A DNA stretch of 64,000 bases from Prostheceraeus crozeri (lineage: Eukaryota; Platyhelminthes; Polycladida; Euryleptidae), in contig CAJQUW010004409.1 of assembly GCA_907163375.1 (NCBI GenBank), positions 1-64,000 on the forward strand. The letters are read 5' to 3'. A model generated the notes under the pieces. That model did no database searches and had not been told where the DNA came from. It worked only from the letters and a program-made list of their open reading frames with translations. Within the stretch, counting starts at the first letter, position 1. Each line of letters opens with the position of its first letter. Of this stretch, positions 12,301 through 23,062 are shown piece by piece. Both the position numbers and the translations under genes were made by a program.

Positions 12301-13309
12301 GTAGGGCGACTGGATGAAAATAGGAACGGCGTGATTCCGAGTAACTGCGTCGAGCGGCTGAGCAGGCCAGTCTGTAGCACTGCGGATCAGATTAGTCCTT
12401 AAAGGAATTGTGTCACAAATTATGATTAGTTACATGTAGAAGTAAAAAGTTGATGAAAGGACACATTGATAAATTGTCAGTTAATATTTTCAAATAGAAT
12501 CTACAACCTTGGAGATTTAAGAAAATATTCTTGAGAAGTCGGTAAAGGAAAACCAAGTCTTAAATTAATGTAGACCTATTTCAATGTATAAGAAATGTAA
12601 TGAATTACGATTTTCAAATAAACATCACGACCTGAGATTGATAGCAAGGTATTGTTCGTCAAGGTAGCAAGTATTTCATTTCCAAGTTGATTGATCAATT
12701 GAAAATTCAAAGAATTATTCTTTTGTCTCGGTAGGATGTGTGACATTTTATTGGTTTTCGAAATAATCGAAAATTTTATTGAAACTTAGAAAGTCCTAAA
12801 ATTGAGTCTCAAGACTTTTCATTTAAAAAACGTCCAGCTGTTTTATATCCTTGATGTACTGGTTAATACTACAGCAGATGTTGACATCTTTGTTCTGTTG
12901 TAGAACTGTTGGATATCAAAGACCCTCGTTCAAGGAACGGCGAATTGACGTATGACGTATCCGGTTCTCCTGTTGGCTAAAAGCATGAATGTCGCTATCA
13001 CTGGACAAGTTCCTTTTTTTGGTGAGTTACGAAGGTTATCGTGAATGACTTACCATCAGAATAATATTCTAGACTTCATTTAGATAAAATTGATGGTGGC
13101 ACACGGGAGGTTCTTCATTTCAAGTTTTGTTTCACAAAATTAAAACTGCGCTCCCTTTCTTTTTAAGCCGAAGTTATATTTATTGATTTAAAATACAAAT
13201 GAGACGGGTCGACCGGTTTCTGCACTCAGTGCCTTTCTCAAGACCCAACACTTAAAAACTTGCAATGGATCATGCATTACATTTAAATACGAAGACATGA
13301 TCACTCACA

Positions 13310-14128
13310 TCAGTTCATCTTTCCGATTGATTTTAGGCTTCAATTTGCGTATCAATTCACTCTCAGCTAACCGAGTTTTTTATTGGATTATTCTGAATAT
13401 CTATGAATGACAAAATGAAGGCATCTATGGAAGAAGTATTGGTGTGGTCAAAGTGTACCGAAGACATATGAACCGATAGAGCACTTTTACTATCTCTATT
13501 GTCAATGCTACGACAATGTTCTTGGAAACGATATCTAAAAGGACGGTTCGTAGAACCTATGTAGAAGTCACCACACAAAGAACACGTGAATTTATAAATA
13601 ACATACCGTTTCTCACAAGCATGATCATTATTTAAAGATTCACAGATTTTACAGCTACAATTAGTAGAAGAATTTAGAGAATTGAACTTACTGAAAGTGC
13701 TTCGTATTTGTTTTCCAGGTTTTTGAACTATTCTAAAGGGCACGTCATATTTTTTCACTAACTTATTTAGTTTTCTGTGTGTAGAGTCATTTATAAAATC
13801 CAGTTGTAGGATGCTATTTGTATTATTTTCGTCCCTGCTATGTTGCTTAGGGCGTTTTTCTTGAACATCCCTCCAATGATAATTATTTTTTCTTAGTTTT
13901 TTCTTAAAGTCGTTTACATGACGTCCAACATCATCGCTATCAGAGCAACGTACACCTATGTTATTTATCGTGTTTTTAATGAAGTTTTGCTTAACGAAAT
14001 CTGGAACATTGCTAAATTTATCGAGACATATCCCAGAATGATTTTCTTTATTGTAAGGCTGGAAGTAAACTTCCCTTTCTATTGATATAGATAAATCCAG
14101 AAAATTTAAGACGCCATTTTCTGGTGCT
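13310..14128 (-). CDS. Penelope-like GIY-YIG endonuclease part
   Basis: The frame is open from about PENGVLNFLDLSI to NRKDE near the element's 3' end, but has no ATG of its own; it is the C-terminal half of the polyprotein separated by a small frameshift near 14130. It contains a Cys-rich lead (CSCKIC...C), then the GIY-YIG core YVIYKFTCSLCGDFYIGSTN, a following R-x3-H segment (RFQEH), and IRKLKPKINRK. A CCHH-like zinc cluster next to GIY-YIG is characteristic of Penelope endonucleases, which nick the target to prime reverse transcription. One in-frame stop near 13363 splits off the last residues. Confidence 0.88.
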
Positions 14129-14129
14129 T

Positions 14130-15845
14130 CTATGGTAAATTTTTATGTCTGGGTGAATAGGAATTAAAAATTTCTAATATGCTATTGAACAAAGACGGTT
14201 CATTGGCAAACGGGCCAAGAATTATGTCATCAATATATCTACGGTATAATTTGGGTTTTATGTCATTAGTCTCTAGTTTTTTCAAAGCCAATTCTTCTAT
14301 GTATTTCATAAAAATAATCGCAAATGGTGGCCCAAAGTGCGAACCCATAGGACAACCTTTCTTTTGAAGATATACAATATTGTTAAATTCAATCTCGTAA
14401 TTAAAAGCTACCAACTTGAGGAATTGTTCTATGCAATTGATGTCTAGGTTGTAGTTGTCAATTAAATGCCAGTTTTCTTTTGCGAAATTAGAAACTATTT
14501 CTATTCCTTCTAAAAGAGGGATAGAAGTATATAAATTTTTTACATCCAATGAGATGAACATTACAGTATTTGTTGTTAAGTTCTTAATCGCTGATAAATT
14601 TTCTATCAAAGCGCTTGTGTTAGGTAAATGTGACGGCACGAACTTTACTAACTTATTAAGTAAATGTCCTACTAACCAATCCACTCTTTCAGTAGGAGTA
14701 TTTGACACCGCGGCTATCGGTCTTAAAGGGTAACCGGACTCGTCCTTATCCTTGTGATCCTTCACTCGAACCTGGAACTTCGCCGGCTTTGCTCCAGTTG
14801 ATATTAATTTTCCTATATCTAAGCGATCGTTATTTTTACAGTAGGTTCTAATCATTTTATTAGCTTGATTTTCTATGCCGTTGTTACGAGATTTTACAAG
14901 TTTTCTATATGTTATATCATCACTTAGTATATCTTCTATGCGATTTACCATGGACTGCTCGTCGGAGATAACCAGGCGATTAGTTTTGTCAGAAGGGATA
15001 ACTACAAGAGCCTTCTCCTTCAAAAATGTTTTAGTTTTTCTAATCATTTGATTATTAAATTTACTTAGCGGCTTACTTTTTTCGTATTTCATTTCTGTAT
15101 TGATTATTTTCATGGCTTCTGTCTCAAACATTTTCAGTTTAAGTTCTACATTTTCATCTAATTTAGGTGGAAATTTAACTGTATTCTTACTGAAGGGAAT
15201 ATTTATCTTATTGTAAGGAACCGAATCTCTATTATCATATAGAGCTTTCCAGCGATAATTTTGACAAGTAGTGAGGATAGACAGTTGATTATTCTTCAAG
15301 AAGTGTTCATTATGAAGGTGGGGCAAGCGAAACCTAGGGCCCCTACTCAGAAAACTGAGAATGTCATTTGGAATGCTGATATCAGTTTCCACACGAATCT
15401 TACTGTCGTACTTATTATTACTGATGAACTGATGTGAGCGATCATAATCATCAAACCAGAATGAATCATGGAAATCAAACATATAGCTTGGTCTATAATT
15501 CACTTCATAAAGTGTTCTGTCAATGATATAATTCTTACCAGTCCAATTACTCAACTTTCGTTGGTGTCGTTCAAATGAGAGTTTCATTTCAGCTTTCACT
15601 GTTCCCTCAATCTTTGTTAGGATAGTACTACACAACTCCGTTGAGCAACTTCTGGTGAAATTGAGGTATTCATAAGAAAACCATCTATTGATATCATCCT
15701 TTTCCATTTTTATTGACGATATCGCGCCTCGCAAAAGCTCCAATTTCAATGATTGGGACTTTCTGTAGATAGCCTTTGTAATACCAATGTCACTTGAAAT
15801 CTTGACTTGGTTATCAATGAAATTGGGAATGACTCCATAATTCAA
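14130..15845 (-). CDS. Penelope-like RT, N-terminal and RT domains
   Basis: Open frame of 571 codons (the nominal first codon is TTG, so the true start is uncertain). The N-terminal region contains FLSRGPRFRLP (about residue 165), then a basic linker and VIPSDKTNR, all typical of PLE proteins. RT blocks follow: FISLDVKNLYTSIP (about 430-443, first catalytic Asp), GCPMGSHFGPPFA (about 497-509), and YRRYIDDI (about 534-541, the paired Asp). The frame then leaves register (SPRHKNLP, stop); the expected continuation around PENGVLNFLDLSI lies in another frame just downstream. PLE RTs are telomerase-related and prime at nicked DNA. Coding density is good, so the element is young or was recently active. 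Confidence 0.93.
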   Translation of the reverse strand: MNYGVIPNFIDNQVKISSDIGITKAIYRKSQSLKLELLRGAISSIKMEKDDINRWFSYEYLNFTRSCSTELCSTILTKIEGTVKAEMKLSFERHQRKLSNWTGKNYIIDRTLYEVNYRPSYMFDFHDSFWFDDYDRSHQFISNNKYDSKIRVETDISIPNDILSFLSRGPRFRLPHLHNEHFLKNNQLSILTTCQNYRWKALYDNRDSVPYNKINIPFSKNTVKFPPKLDENVELKLKMFETEAMKIINTEMKYEKSKPLSKFNNQMIRKTKTFLKEKALVVIPSDKTNRLVISDEQSMVNRIEDILSDDITYRKLVKSRNNGIENQANKMIRTYCKNNDRLDIGKLISTGAKPAKFQVRVKDHKDKDESGYPLRPIAAVSNTPTERVDWLVGHLLNKLVKFVPSHLPNTSALIENLSAIKNLTTNTVMFISLDVKNLYTSIPLLEGIEIVSNFAKENWHLIDNYNLDINCIEQFLKLVAFNYEIEFNNIVYLQKKGCPMGSHFGPPFAIIFMKYIEELALKKLETNDIKPKLYRRYIDDIILGPFANEPSLFNSILEIFNSYSPRHKNLP

Positions 15846-15898
15846 GCATGCATGTAGCAGGTAATCTTGTTTGCGATTGTATTGAACGATTTTACACC

Positions 15899-18800
15899 TG
15901 TCTCGTCAAGTTGTTGAACAATGAAATCCTTGATGGTATCATCACTGGCAGCAGTTTTCGTTATATTATCAGAATGCATGCGATTGAAGAATGTGACTAA
16001 GTCGACATCAGTTGACGTTTTTGCCAAAATATGCGAAGGTCGTAATTTACGCACATCATGGGTAGTCTCTAGTGCAGGGCATCTGTGTCGGTTTATTTCT
16101 CGCCGATAATAGAAACCATAACAATGTGTACATGCAACATACATGTCAATATCATGCGTGATTTCTCTCGATCCTGTCGGTCGCTGTGAGACAATCAATG
16201 TTCCACCAACTTGAAGTATCTTCTTATTATATTGAAAATTTCCCTTGTTTCTGATTAACTGCAATAAATTTATTTTCCTTCTGTCCCCCGTTGACAACTG
16301 CATTAGCTCTTGAACAAAATTTTCTGAATGATGTCTTCTAGTTAAATGGTCCCTCAAACTAGTACTCAAAAACGTGCTTCTGACAATATATGCACACATC
16401 GTGTTTGTCAAATCGTTGTTTGGGGATGTTGTTAGTTCCCGAAACAAAAATTCTCCCATTGACATTTCGACAAGGCGCCTCATCTTCGCTCGAGTCTTCA
16501 GAGCAGCTTGAACAATCACTGATCTGAAAAGATTAATGAAAGTTACGCAAACAGCAGGAAGCCAACATACTCGGGATATGAACGTATTGTATCCACACTG
16601 CAAAATTCGAAAGGCTAAGAAAGAGTTTGATAGCTTGATTAATAGCTTACCAATATTAATATAAAGAAATGCCCATACTATAATAAAACTCTCTAATTCC
16701 CATTTGAAATAATTCGACCTTATAAAGGTATAGATTAGGGTTTTAACCTCAGTATCCCGGGATCGATATTAGGCTTTATTTGCGAGATTTCAGATCTCTG
16801 GATTTATCGTACGGGATCCCAGGATTCATTATTCGGTAATCAAATAGATGATATTGTTGTCTGCCGATCAAGTTACTGCAATAAGTTGTAATTTTCATAT
16901 CATCTTTTATGATAGTAAAATCATGATGGTAGATCTATGTCTGAATTGTTACTATATTTGATTTAAAGCAGCTGAATGATGCTTAGGGTGTAAAATGAAT
17001 ACATTGCTAGAGAGGGCGTGTTTTTCACATCATGAGCATTAAATCGAAAGAGTAAGTAATTCATTGAGGCTCCATTAATAATTCATTCCATAATTGAATT
17101 CTTTCTGGTTAGATCGGTGTCAATATCTGTATTAAGGTATATATTCTTACACCTCATTTTCAATCTCACAACTTACTTCTCCAAGTACGTCATTGTGTCT
17201 CAAAACGAAATCGGCTTGCGGGTATAAGTTACAAATCTCAGACGACATCCCCTCAGGTCGTTCATCGGGTGCGTTTTCCTGGAAATGATAAAAGAAAATA
17301 ATTAATAGTGAAATTTCATATCAGCCATATAGATTAAGACATTTTTTTGTCAACTAATCGGAATTTGTAAACGAACCTTTAATCTAATATTGAATAAATC
17401 AAAAATTGTCAGCCACTCGCCTATCAAATGAAATCCAAGTAAGAGAAATTCTTGCAACAACAACTATAGAAATAAGAGGTGGCGTTAATTGAACAAACAA
17501 TATTACATGTACAATAACTCAAACATTTTTCTTCAAACAAAATTTTGTATTTGCAATAACTGGAGAGAAAACTTCGATGAAAATCAATTTGTGAATAATC
17601 AAAAGAATTGGAAGCGCACTGAAAATAGGTCAAATTGACGACAGACTCCAATTTTATCGATATCATGTCTTTTACATGTCTATGTAACAAAATATATAAT
17701 ATGTGTCTACGACTTAGGCATGTACTCAGAAGACGTTTGAATAGATGTAACAACTCCCTAGAGAGATCCAAAGAGAACACGGAACCGGTCGCGCTCATCC
17801 CAACTTTGTATTGTTTTTCTTTCTAATTATTGGCAATTTTTTGCACTCTTTCTTTATTAGGCCTATAGTAAAGTTGTGAATATTGTATATTTAACAAAAC
17901 CTACCTCTACGTCAGTTTCCGGAATATAATCAGGATCATTTTCGTCTGCTTCAAAAGCAAAGAAATCATCAGGGTCAGCTTCAAGTCGAAAATGTTCATA
18001 CATATTTGACAATGGGTCTTCAGAGTCACTTTCCTGGAAATGATAAAAGCAAAATTAAATAGCAATAGCCATCTGTAGCGAGGCGACATCATCTCATATA
18101 ACAACATTTAAGCATAGGTACTACAATTGCTATCGTATTCTAATTCCCAACAATCGTATCCTAATTTCAGATCAAAGTCACTTAACTGAGAGAGAGAATA
18201 AATTTCGCAATTTACAAAACGAAACGGAAGTCGATGCTTACCAAGTCAACTAAGGTGAAGAATCACCAATGCTCTGTTAGTAGAAAGCTTGGAACATATA
18301 TATCAATACAGGCATAAAGGCTGTTAGAATTAGGTACGGCGATTATAACTTCGAATCAGAGTCATTGAATTGAGAGAGAAGGTTGATAGTTTTCTTTCCA
18401 CTTCACACACCTCAAGAGAGATCTATGCTCAGAGTGAGAATACTATAATGCTGATGCTACTGATGTACCATGTTTCGCAGAAGGTGATCTGTTGTATTAT
18501 TTCTTCTCAAGTCTCAGAACTTACCTGCATCAGTATGTCAGTGTCATTGTCAGATTCCTTTAGCGATTCGTGGTCAGCTTGACATTGAGTAGGCTCATCA
18601 ATTGGATTATCAGGTTTTGGCGATTTGTCCTCAGATTCACTTTCCTAGAAATCATAAAAGCGAAATTAAATAGCTTATAACCAATAGAAACAAACAGGTG
18701 TTATCATATCATGTAATAGTGTTATTTCTTAAGTTGTTTTAGCTGGAGCATTAGCAGAGCAGAGCGTGTTATAAAACAATCGTATTCTAATTTCAAATCA

Positions 18801-19374
18801 GATCCATTTTACTAAAAAGTCATAATTTAATGTGCACGTCGTAGTGTTTGTATAAGCTTATACGTATATACTATGTACCTAGGCCTATATGCACAAGCTT
18901 ACCCAAGTAACTTGCGAGTATTAAGGTCTAGTCCTATACGAACTGTTTAGGCGTAATGAACATCCTATCATCATTTGATTGCCTCTTTTCTGTTATGGTA
19001 TTCTGCTGGGGCCACAAGTAGGTATAGAATTCACCACCCTTGAAACTACATATAAATCGCTGAAAACTTCCCTATCGAATTTGCTTTCTTGCACCCCAGC
19101 AGAAATATGTCAAACAATAATAATTTGTGAACAAAATCATTTTTCGAACAATAAAAAACAGAAGCAGGTCTGAAAACGTTGAAAGTCGTAACTGACTGTC
19201 TCTTACCTTTTTCCTTTCTTTTACTTTGGATCTGAAGATTAGTTGGAGTCTTGTTATTCAACTGATGTAGACACCAAGAAAAAATGTATAAAACAACACA
19301 GAAAATAGAAATTTTACTTACACTTTTTTAAATGCCTGAAGGGCATTTTCCTTTGCTTTTCTACAGTGCTTCAT
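15899..19374 (-). CDS. Six-exon zinc-finger-like gene, acidic N-terminus
   Basis: Minus-strand gene model from splice signals. Exons: 19378-19322 (ATG at 19374, MKHCRKAKENALQ; donor GTAAGT), 19231-19207 (SKVKERKK), 18644-18525, 18033-17905, 17278-17177 and 16523 to about 15899. The first intron is phase 2; all later introns are phase 0 and the frame stays open across every junction. Exons 3 and 4 encode Ser/Asp/Glu-rich stretches (ESESED, ESDSED, DPDYIPETDVE); exon 6 opens with SSCSEDSSEDE. Exon 6 then has FDKHDVCIYC...HLTRRHH (C2H2-like), LIRNKGNFQYN, and CTHCYGFYYRREINRHRC (C2HC-like). This block order matches an uncharacterised family I recall from cnidarians, fish and invertebrate deuterostomes. 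A one-base frameshift lies at 16357-16366. A possible donor (CAG-GTGTAA) at 15898 is followed by the Penelope element, so the C-terminus is missing. Function unknown; nucleic-acid binding is inference. Confidence 0.8.
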
Positions 19375-19479
19375 AATCCTAAAATATACGAAAGTATTTT
19401 TATTAATGTCATATAATAGTTCTAATAACTAATACATCTATTTTGATTGATGCAAATGAAGGTCTGACTTACTCATCGA

Positions 19480-20240
19480 ATGTGTGGAAACTGAAACAAA
19501 CTCTCAAACTTCTTCCTATAATCCCTAGATTACTATTTTTAGGAGTGATCTCATCTTGCACTCAATAACTCAGTCACCATTACCAATCAAAACGCTTCTG
19601 CAGAGACGGAAATTCATGCGCAAATATGTCTCATTAGAATGAATAGATATTTCACAGACTGGGCATAAATGTCCGTACTGAGGAAAATATCGCATTAAAT
19701 CATTTCTTTTACTTCAAAAAACGTTTTTCCTGAATGTATTTGACATTTCCAACCGAATGGCGCTATATCCTACGATTTTTGCTTCACATTTTTTCAAAGT
19801 TTGAATCATTTCAACTCATCTGAATCTAAGCTCATAAATCAAGATGAGCATAAGCGCATATACTCGTAGATTTACTCTTCATCTTAAAAGAATCGCATAG
19901 AGCCAGCAATATACTTGCAAAAATAGGGCTGTAGCTCTTGGAAACTGAAAAAAACTCTCAAATTTCTTCCAAGAAATCCTAAATTTTATCTTACTCTCAG
20001 TCACCATTACCAACTATCGGAGTCGTAAGTTCATGCACAAATCTGCAGAGACGGAAGTTCATGCGCAAATCTGCGGAGATGGAAGTTCATGCGCAAATCT
20101 GCAGAGACGGAAGTTCATGCGCAAATCTGCAGAGACGGAAGTTCATGCGCAAATCTGCAGAGACGGAAGTTCATGCGCAAATCTGCGGAGATGGAAGTTC
20201 ATGCGCAAATCTGCGGAGACGGAAATTCATGCGCAAATAT
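19480..20240. repeat. Local duplication plus 28-bp tandem array
   Basis: Seven 28-bp units start at 20043, 20071, 20099, 20127, 20155, 20183 and 20211 (CTGCAGAGACGGAAG followed by TTCATGCGCAAAT), with a decayed unit before them. One isolated unit occurs at 19598-19625 in the same left context (CAGTCACCATTACCAA at about 19571 and 20000). So a segment of about 150 bp is directly duplicated about 430 bp apart, and only the right copy expanded into an array. The open frames across the array are by-products of a period that is not a multiple of 3. Confidence 0.93.
19640..19870. repeat. Dispersed repeat, copy A
   Basis: Aligns in direct orientation with about 25835-26015. Shared landmarks are TCCGTACT, ATTAAATC, CTTCAAAAAAC, ATGTATTTGA, ACGATTTTT and TTTCAA/GCTCAT, at roughly three quarters identity with small indels. 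No coding potential. A second related piece, CGCCTGTTGTATGTCGAACC at 20289, appears inverted at about 25795-25823. Confidence 0.75.
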
Positions 20241-20518
20241 TTTTGCGCATTAAAACAAAATTTATGATTTCACACACTGAGCATAATTCGCCTGTTGTAT
20301 GTCGAACCGTCGTATGAGGAAAATCGCAGTTTTGAGAAATCATCGATTGAAGTTTTGATCGTTTTAAAGCTGACAGTGTGCTCATTATAGTAGGTCGATT
20401 GTCAAGATTTTGTATGACAAGAAACTACAGGAAATTATCTCTCCTGTAGTTATTTCATTTTTCTTCAATTCATCATTTTCATTGCGTAATATGGTTTTTC
20501 GTAAAACAATAACTCATA

Positions 20519-20650
20519 CGACACTTTGATAGACAGAAATCATTTACTGAATCTGATACTACACTCATACGACACTTCGACAGACAGAAATCATTCACTG
20601 AATCTGATACTACACTCATACGACACCTCGACAGACAGAGACATCTCATA
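20519..20650. repeat. 51-bp tandem repeat
   Basis: Three units start at 20519, 20570 and 20621, each beginning CGACAC and containing GACAGACAGAAATCATT and GAATCTGATACTACACTCATA; the third is truncated. The embedded CGACAGACAG / TCATACGACAC words recur, mostly inverted, at 25550-25830. Confidence 0.95.
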
Positions 20651-21010
20651 CTACATGTACAATCTTACGACTGTGAATATCATTCAAGCTTCCTGTTTAA
20701 CTCTCAGCCCAGTAGGCCTACACCAGTACTTTACTCTATGGCCTACACGTGTAGGAAAATAAAACAAAATGCTTAATCCAACTGTGATGAAATTTTATAT
20801 TATCATTGCATAAACTATCTCAGGCAGGACTCCGAAAAATCTCTAACAGAATCCTCAGGACGAATGAGGCAGGCTAGAGTAAAAGTTTCTGTGATCCGGA
20901 TGACGAATGACAGGAATGTCTCCGCTGCACAGAGACATCAAATCTTGATGCTTCGCTGACGTCATCACTGGTGGCTGGTTTCGTGATGGACTGGGCAAGT
21001 CGAAAGGAAC
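20651..21010. other. No gene recognised
   Basis: Short unique stretch between repeats and the transposon-derived gene; contains one TAGGCCTA near 20713. Nothing else supported. Confidence 0.5.
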
Positions 21011-22822
21011 TCACTGTGATCGACGATTCTTGCTGAGGTCGATAGCGTCGAAATCTTCTGACAGATGCGAGGTCTTGAAGAACAGCTTTCGCTCTTCGCC
21101 TTTCCTCACTTCTATCTGGGCCATTCTTTTCCAGTTCACTTGCTCCCCCAGCTCACTGGTCCAAATGCGCAGAACTCCTATCTCCTGTGAAAGCCTCTGC
21201 CAGTCCAGCACCATCTCGGTTGTTATCTCAATGACATGCAGTGGTTGTCTTCTGGAGCATCGGATGATGGAAACCAACTGCGCAGGAACTGACAGCTCTC
21301 CAGCTCGTCTAAATTCACGCTCAACACATGAATGGATGCAGTCATTCTCATTTTGGCTGTGATGCGGCACCATGATTGTCAGATAAATTCTTTTTTATGT
21401 TCTCCGCATTCTCTATGACGTATAGCATCATGTACGGTAAAATTGAGTCTTTGTTTTGGTCTGAGCACCCGTCACAAAATATATCCACCGTCTCCGTCCC
21501 ACAAGAATCGAGCTGTGACAGATATTGATGAACACATGAAGCGATCTCGTTCGCGCCTCGTCCGGCAACACATTCATGCCAAACAAAGGCCCAAGCATCC
21601 TTTGAATGGAGATTGTAGGTGGTAAAGTTGTAATTGCTCAATCTGCGTTTGTAGAAAATCTCTGATCGATTAGACTGAGGGAGAAAAATCACCTGTTCCA
21701 AATCAAATGCGAATGCTGCATGGCTATCATTTACACTGGCTTCCAATTTGCTCGCTTCCTTGTCAGATCTTGTCTTTTCCTTCAGTGCTATGTGGTCCTC
21801 ATACTTTTCTCGAAGCGCGTCACTGACACCTGGAACTTCTCTGACAGTGAGACACATTCCACATTCATCTTTCTTCGGCAGAAAAAAGCTCAAATTTTGA
21901 GTCTTGAAAATTCTGAAGTATTTTTCGTACGATGCCACGTCCGTCTCCTCATTCTCCGCTTTGTACATGAGATACATTTTTGTCACAGACAAGTCAGGAG
22001 AAAGAAAATTTCGGGTGGTGTCCTTTCTCTTATAATGAGACTCAATTCGAGGGAATCGATTGATGTGGGCCAAAATGCGATCTGTTCCTTTAACTGCGGC
22101 TATCGCTCTGATTCCCAGAAATCCTCCTCTACCTTCGCCTTCTACCACTCCTTCAGAATCCCTCTTCTTGAACAATGTGTTGACCTGCCGTTCAGAGATT
22201 CCTAAGGTTGAAAGGAACATCTTCTTGCAGACTGCTTTTCGACGTCCATCAGCAGTCAGAAAGTACCGATTCGTGTGTACTCTTCGCATGCCCGTACGAT
22301 TTTCACAATCCTCCTGTGTGATATTCAGGTTTAAGTAGTTCGCTTTGCGTCCAAATTTGGTAGTGAGTAATAGGCATTGAATATTGCCTGACGCTGTTCA
22401 CTAGTAACATCCCTGCATTGGAGATTTCTCGATGTACACCTTGAATTCTCTGAACATGGTGCATCGATGCTGGCCGCCAGCTTCACATTCCTTGTCTTCT
22501 CTTACTCATATTGCTTGCCTGTATTTCTTTTCCTCTTTATTACTGTTCCTTTTCTGTTCGAAGTATTCGAAGAGGGAGGCTCAAACGGTGATTCTTCAGG
22601 TGGGGGAGCGTCAAGATGAAAATATTCTGGAACAAGTTGACTCGTTGGAGTCAAAGAGCCGTTTTCTGCATCATGTGGGTTCGTTGCAGTAGGTGTATTT
22701 TCTGGATCCTGTTGGTCCGTCGAAATTTCAGCATAATTCGAGACAAGTGCCAACGCTGTTGTGACAAAGGACGGGACATCAGCATCTGGGAAGCTTTCCA
22801 GCTCAATGGATTTTGACTGCAC
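21011..22822 (-). pseudogene. Transposon-derived gene, RNase-H-like fold suspected
   Basis: Minus-strand gene in at least three pieces. 22822-22502 is acidic then basic (KRKRNTGKQY). About 22430-22290 is broken, with SEQRQAIFNAYYSLPNLDAKR. 22289-21348 is 313 codons with VCKKMFLSTLGISERQV, FPRIESHY, PKKDECGMC, AFAFDLEQV, FYKRRLSNYN, GANEIASC and DIFCDGCSDQNKDS. 21373-21011 carries HSQNENDCIHSCVERE and PLHVIEITTEMVLDW. This order of blocks matches a family I recall from many invertebrate genomes, usually annotated as uncharacterised. The spaced acids (FDLE, CDGCSDQN) suggest an RNase-H-like transposase; that is inference and I do not assign a superfamily. A one-base frameshift near 21365 and disruption near 22430 make it non-functional as read. 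Confidence 0.65.
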
Positions 22823-23062
22823 TTCAAGGAATGAGACGTGAAGACGATGTCTTCCATTGGCCCCAATAGCTGCGTGAAGGAATCCTGCAGTGAATTTGAG
22901 AGAAAGTCTGCTCCTTGAAATTCAGATACGTCATCAAAAAGAGGGAATTCCGTTTGGACTTTTAATAGACTTATTGAGACACTATGAACTTAGTCTGCAT
23001 TGCTATGCTGTCTCTATGACGTCTTAACTTCTCGAGCACTATGTACACTAGAGTATAAAGCA
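22823..23062. other. No separate feature
   Basis: Upstream of the transposon-derived gene; open in parts on the minus strand but without recognisable motifs. Confidence 0.4.

Larger units (their letters stand above)
10117..13086. repeat. Composite duplicated unit, copy 1 (2.97 kb)
   Basis: Almost identical to the unit at 26079-30312 once the later insertion there is removed; only scattered one-base differences are visible. Contents from left to right: a terminal AT-rich segment with an imperfect palindrome (GCATGTGCAATT and AATTGCACATG), an end-like TATACCGGGTGAGCGG near 10232, a mariner-type transposase remnant, a LINE RT remnant and about 650 bp of non-coding sequence. The right end abuts the 3' end of a Penelope-like element. 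Both copies share the same dead genes, so the unit moved or was duplicated as a composite. Confidence 0.9.
13087..15890 (-). mobile_element. Penelope-like retroelement (PLE), near full length
   Basis: Minus-strand element with an RT polyprotein and a C-terminal GIY-YIG endonuclease, the order typical of Penelope-like elements. The 3' side (low coordinates) holds a terminal region with the stem-loop GGCACTGAGTGC followed by GAAACCGGTCGACC near 13206-13235. It ends flush against the duplicated unit at 13086. The 5' limit is uncertain: it lies near 15840-15900, at or in the tail of the last visible exon of the six-exon gene. No target-site duplication was resolved. Confidence 0.88.

Noticed and set aside
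20033-20317. Plus-strand frames rich in repeated KSAETEVHAQI-type words
   Set aside because: By-product of the 28-bp tandem array; reading in other frames gives equally repetitive peptides.
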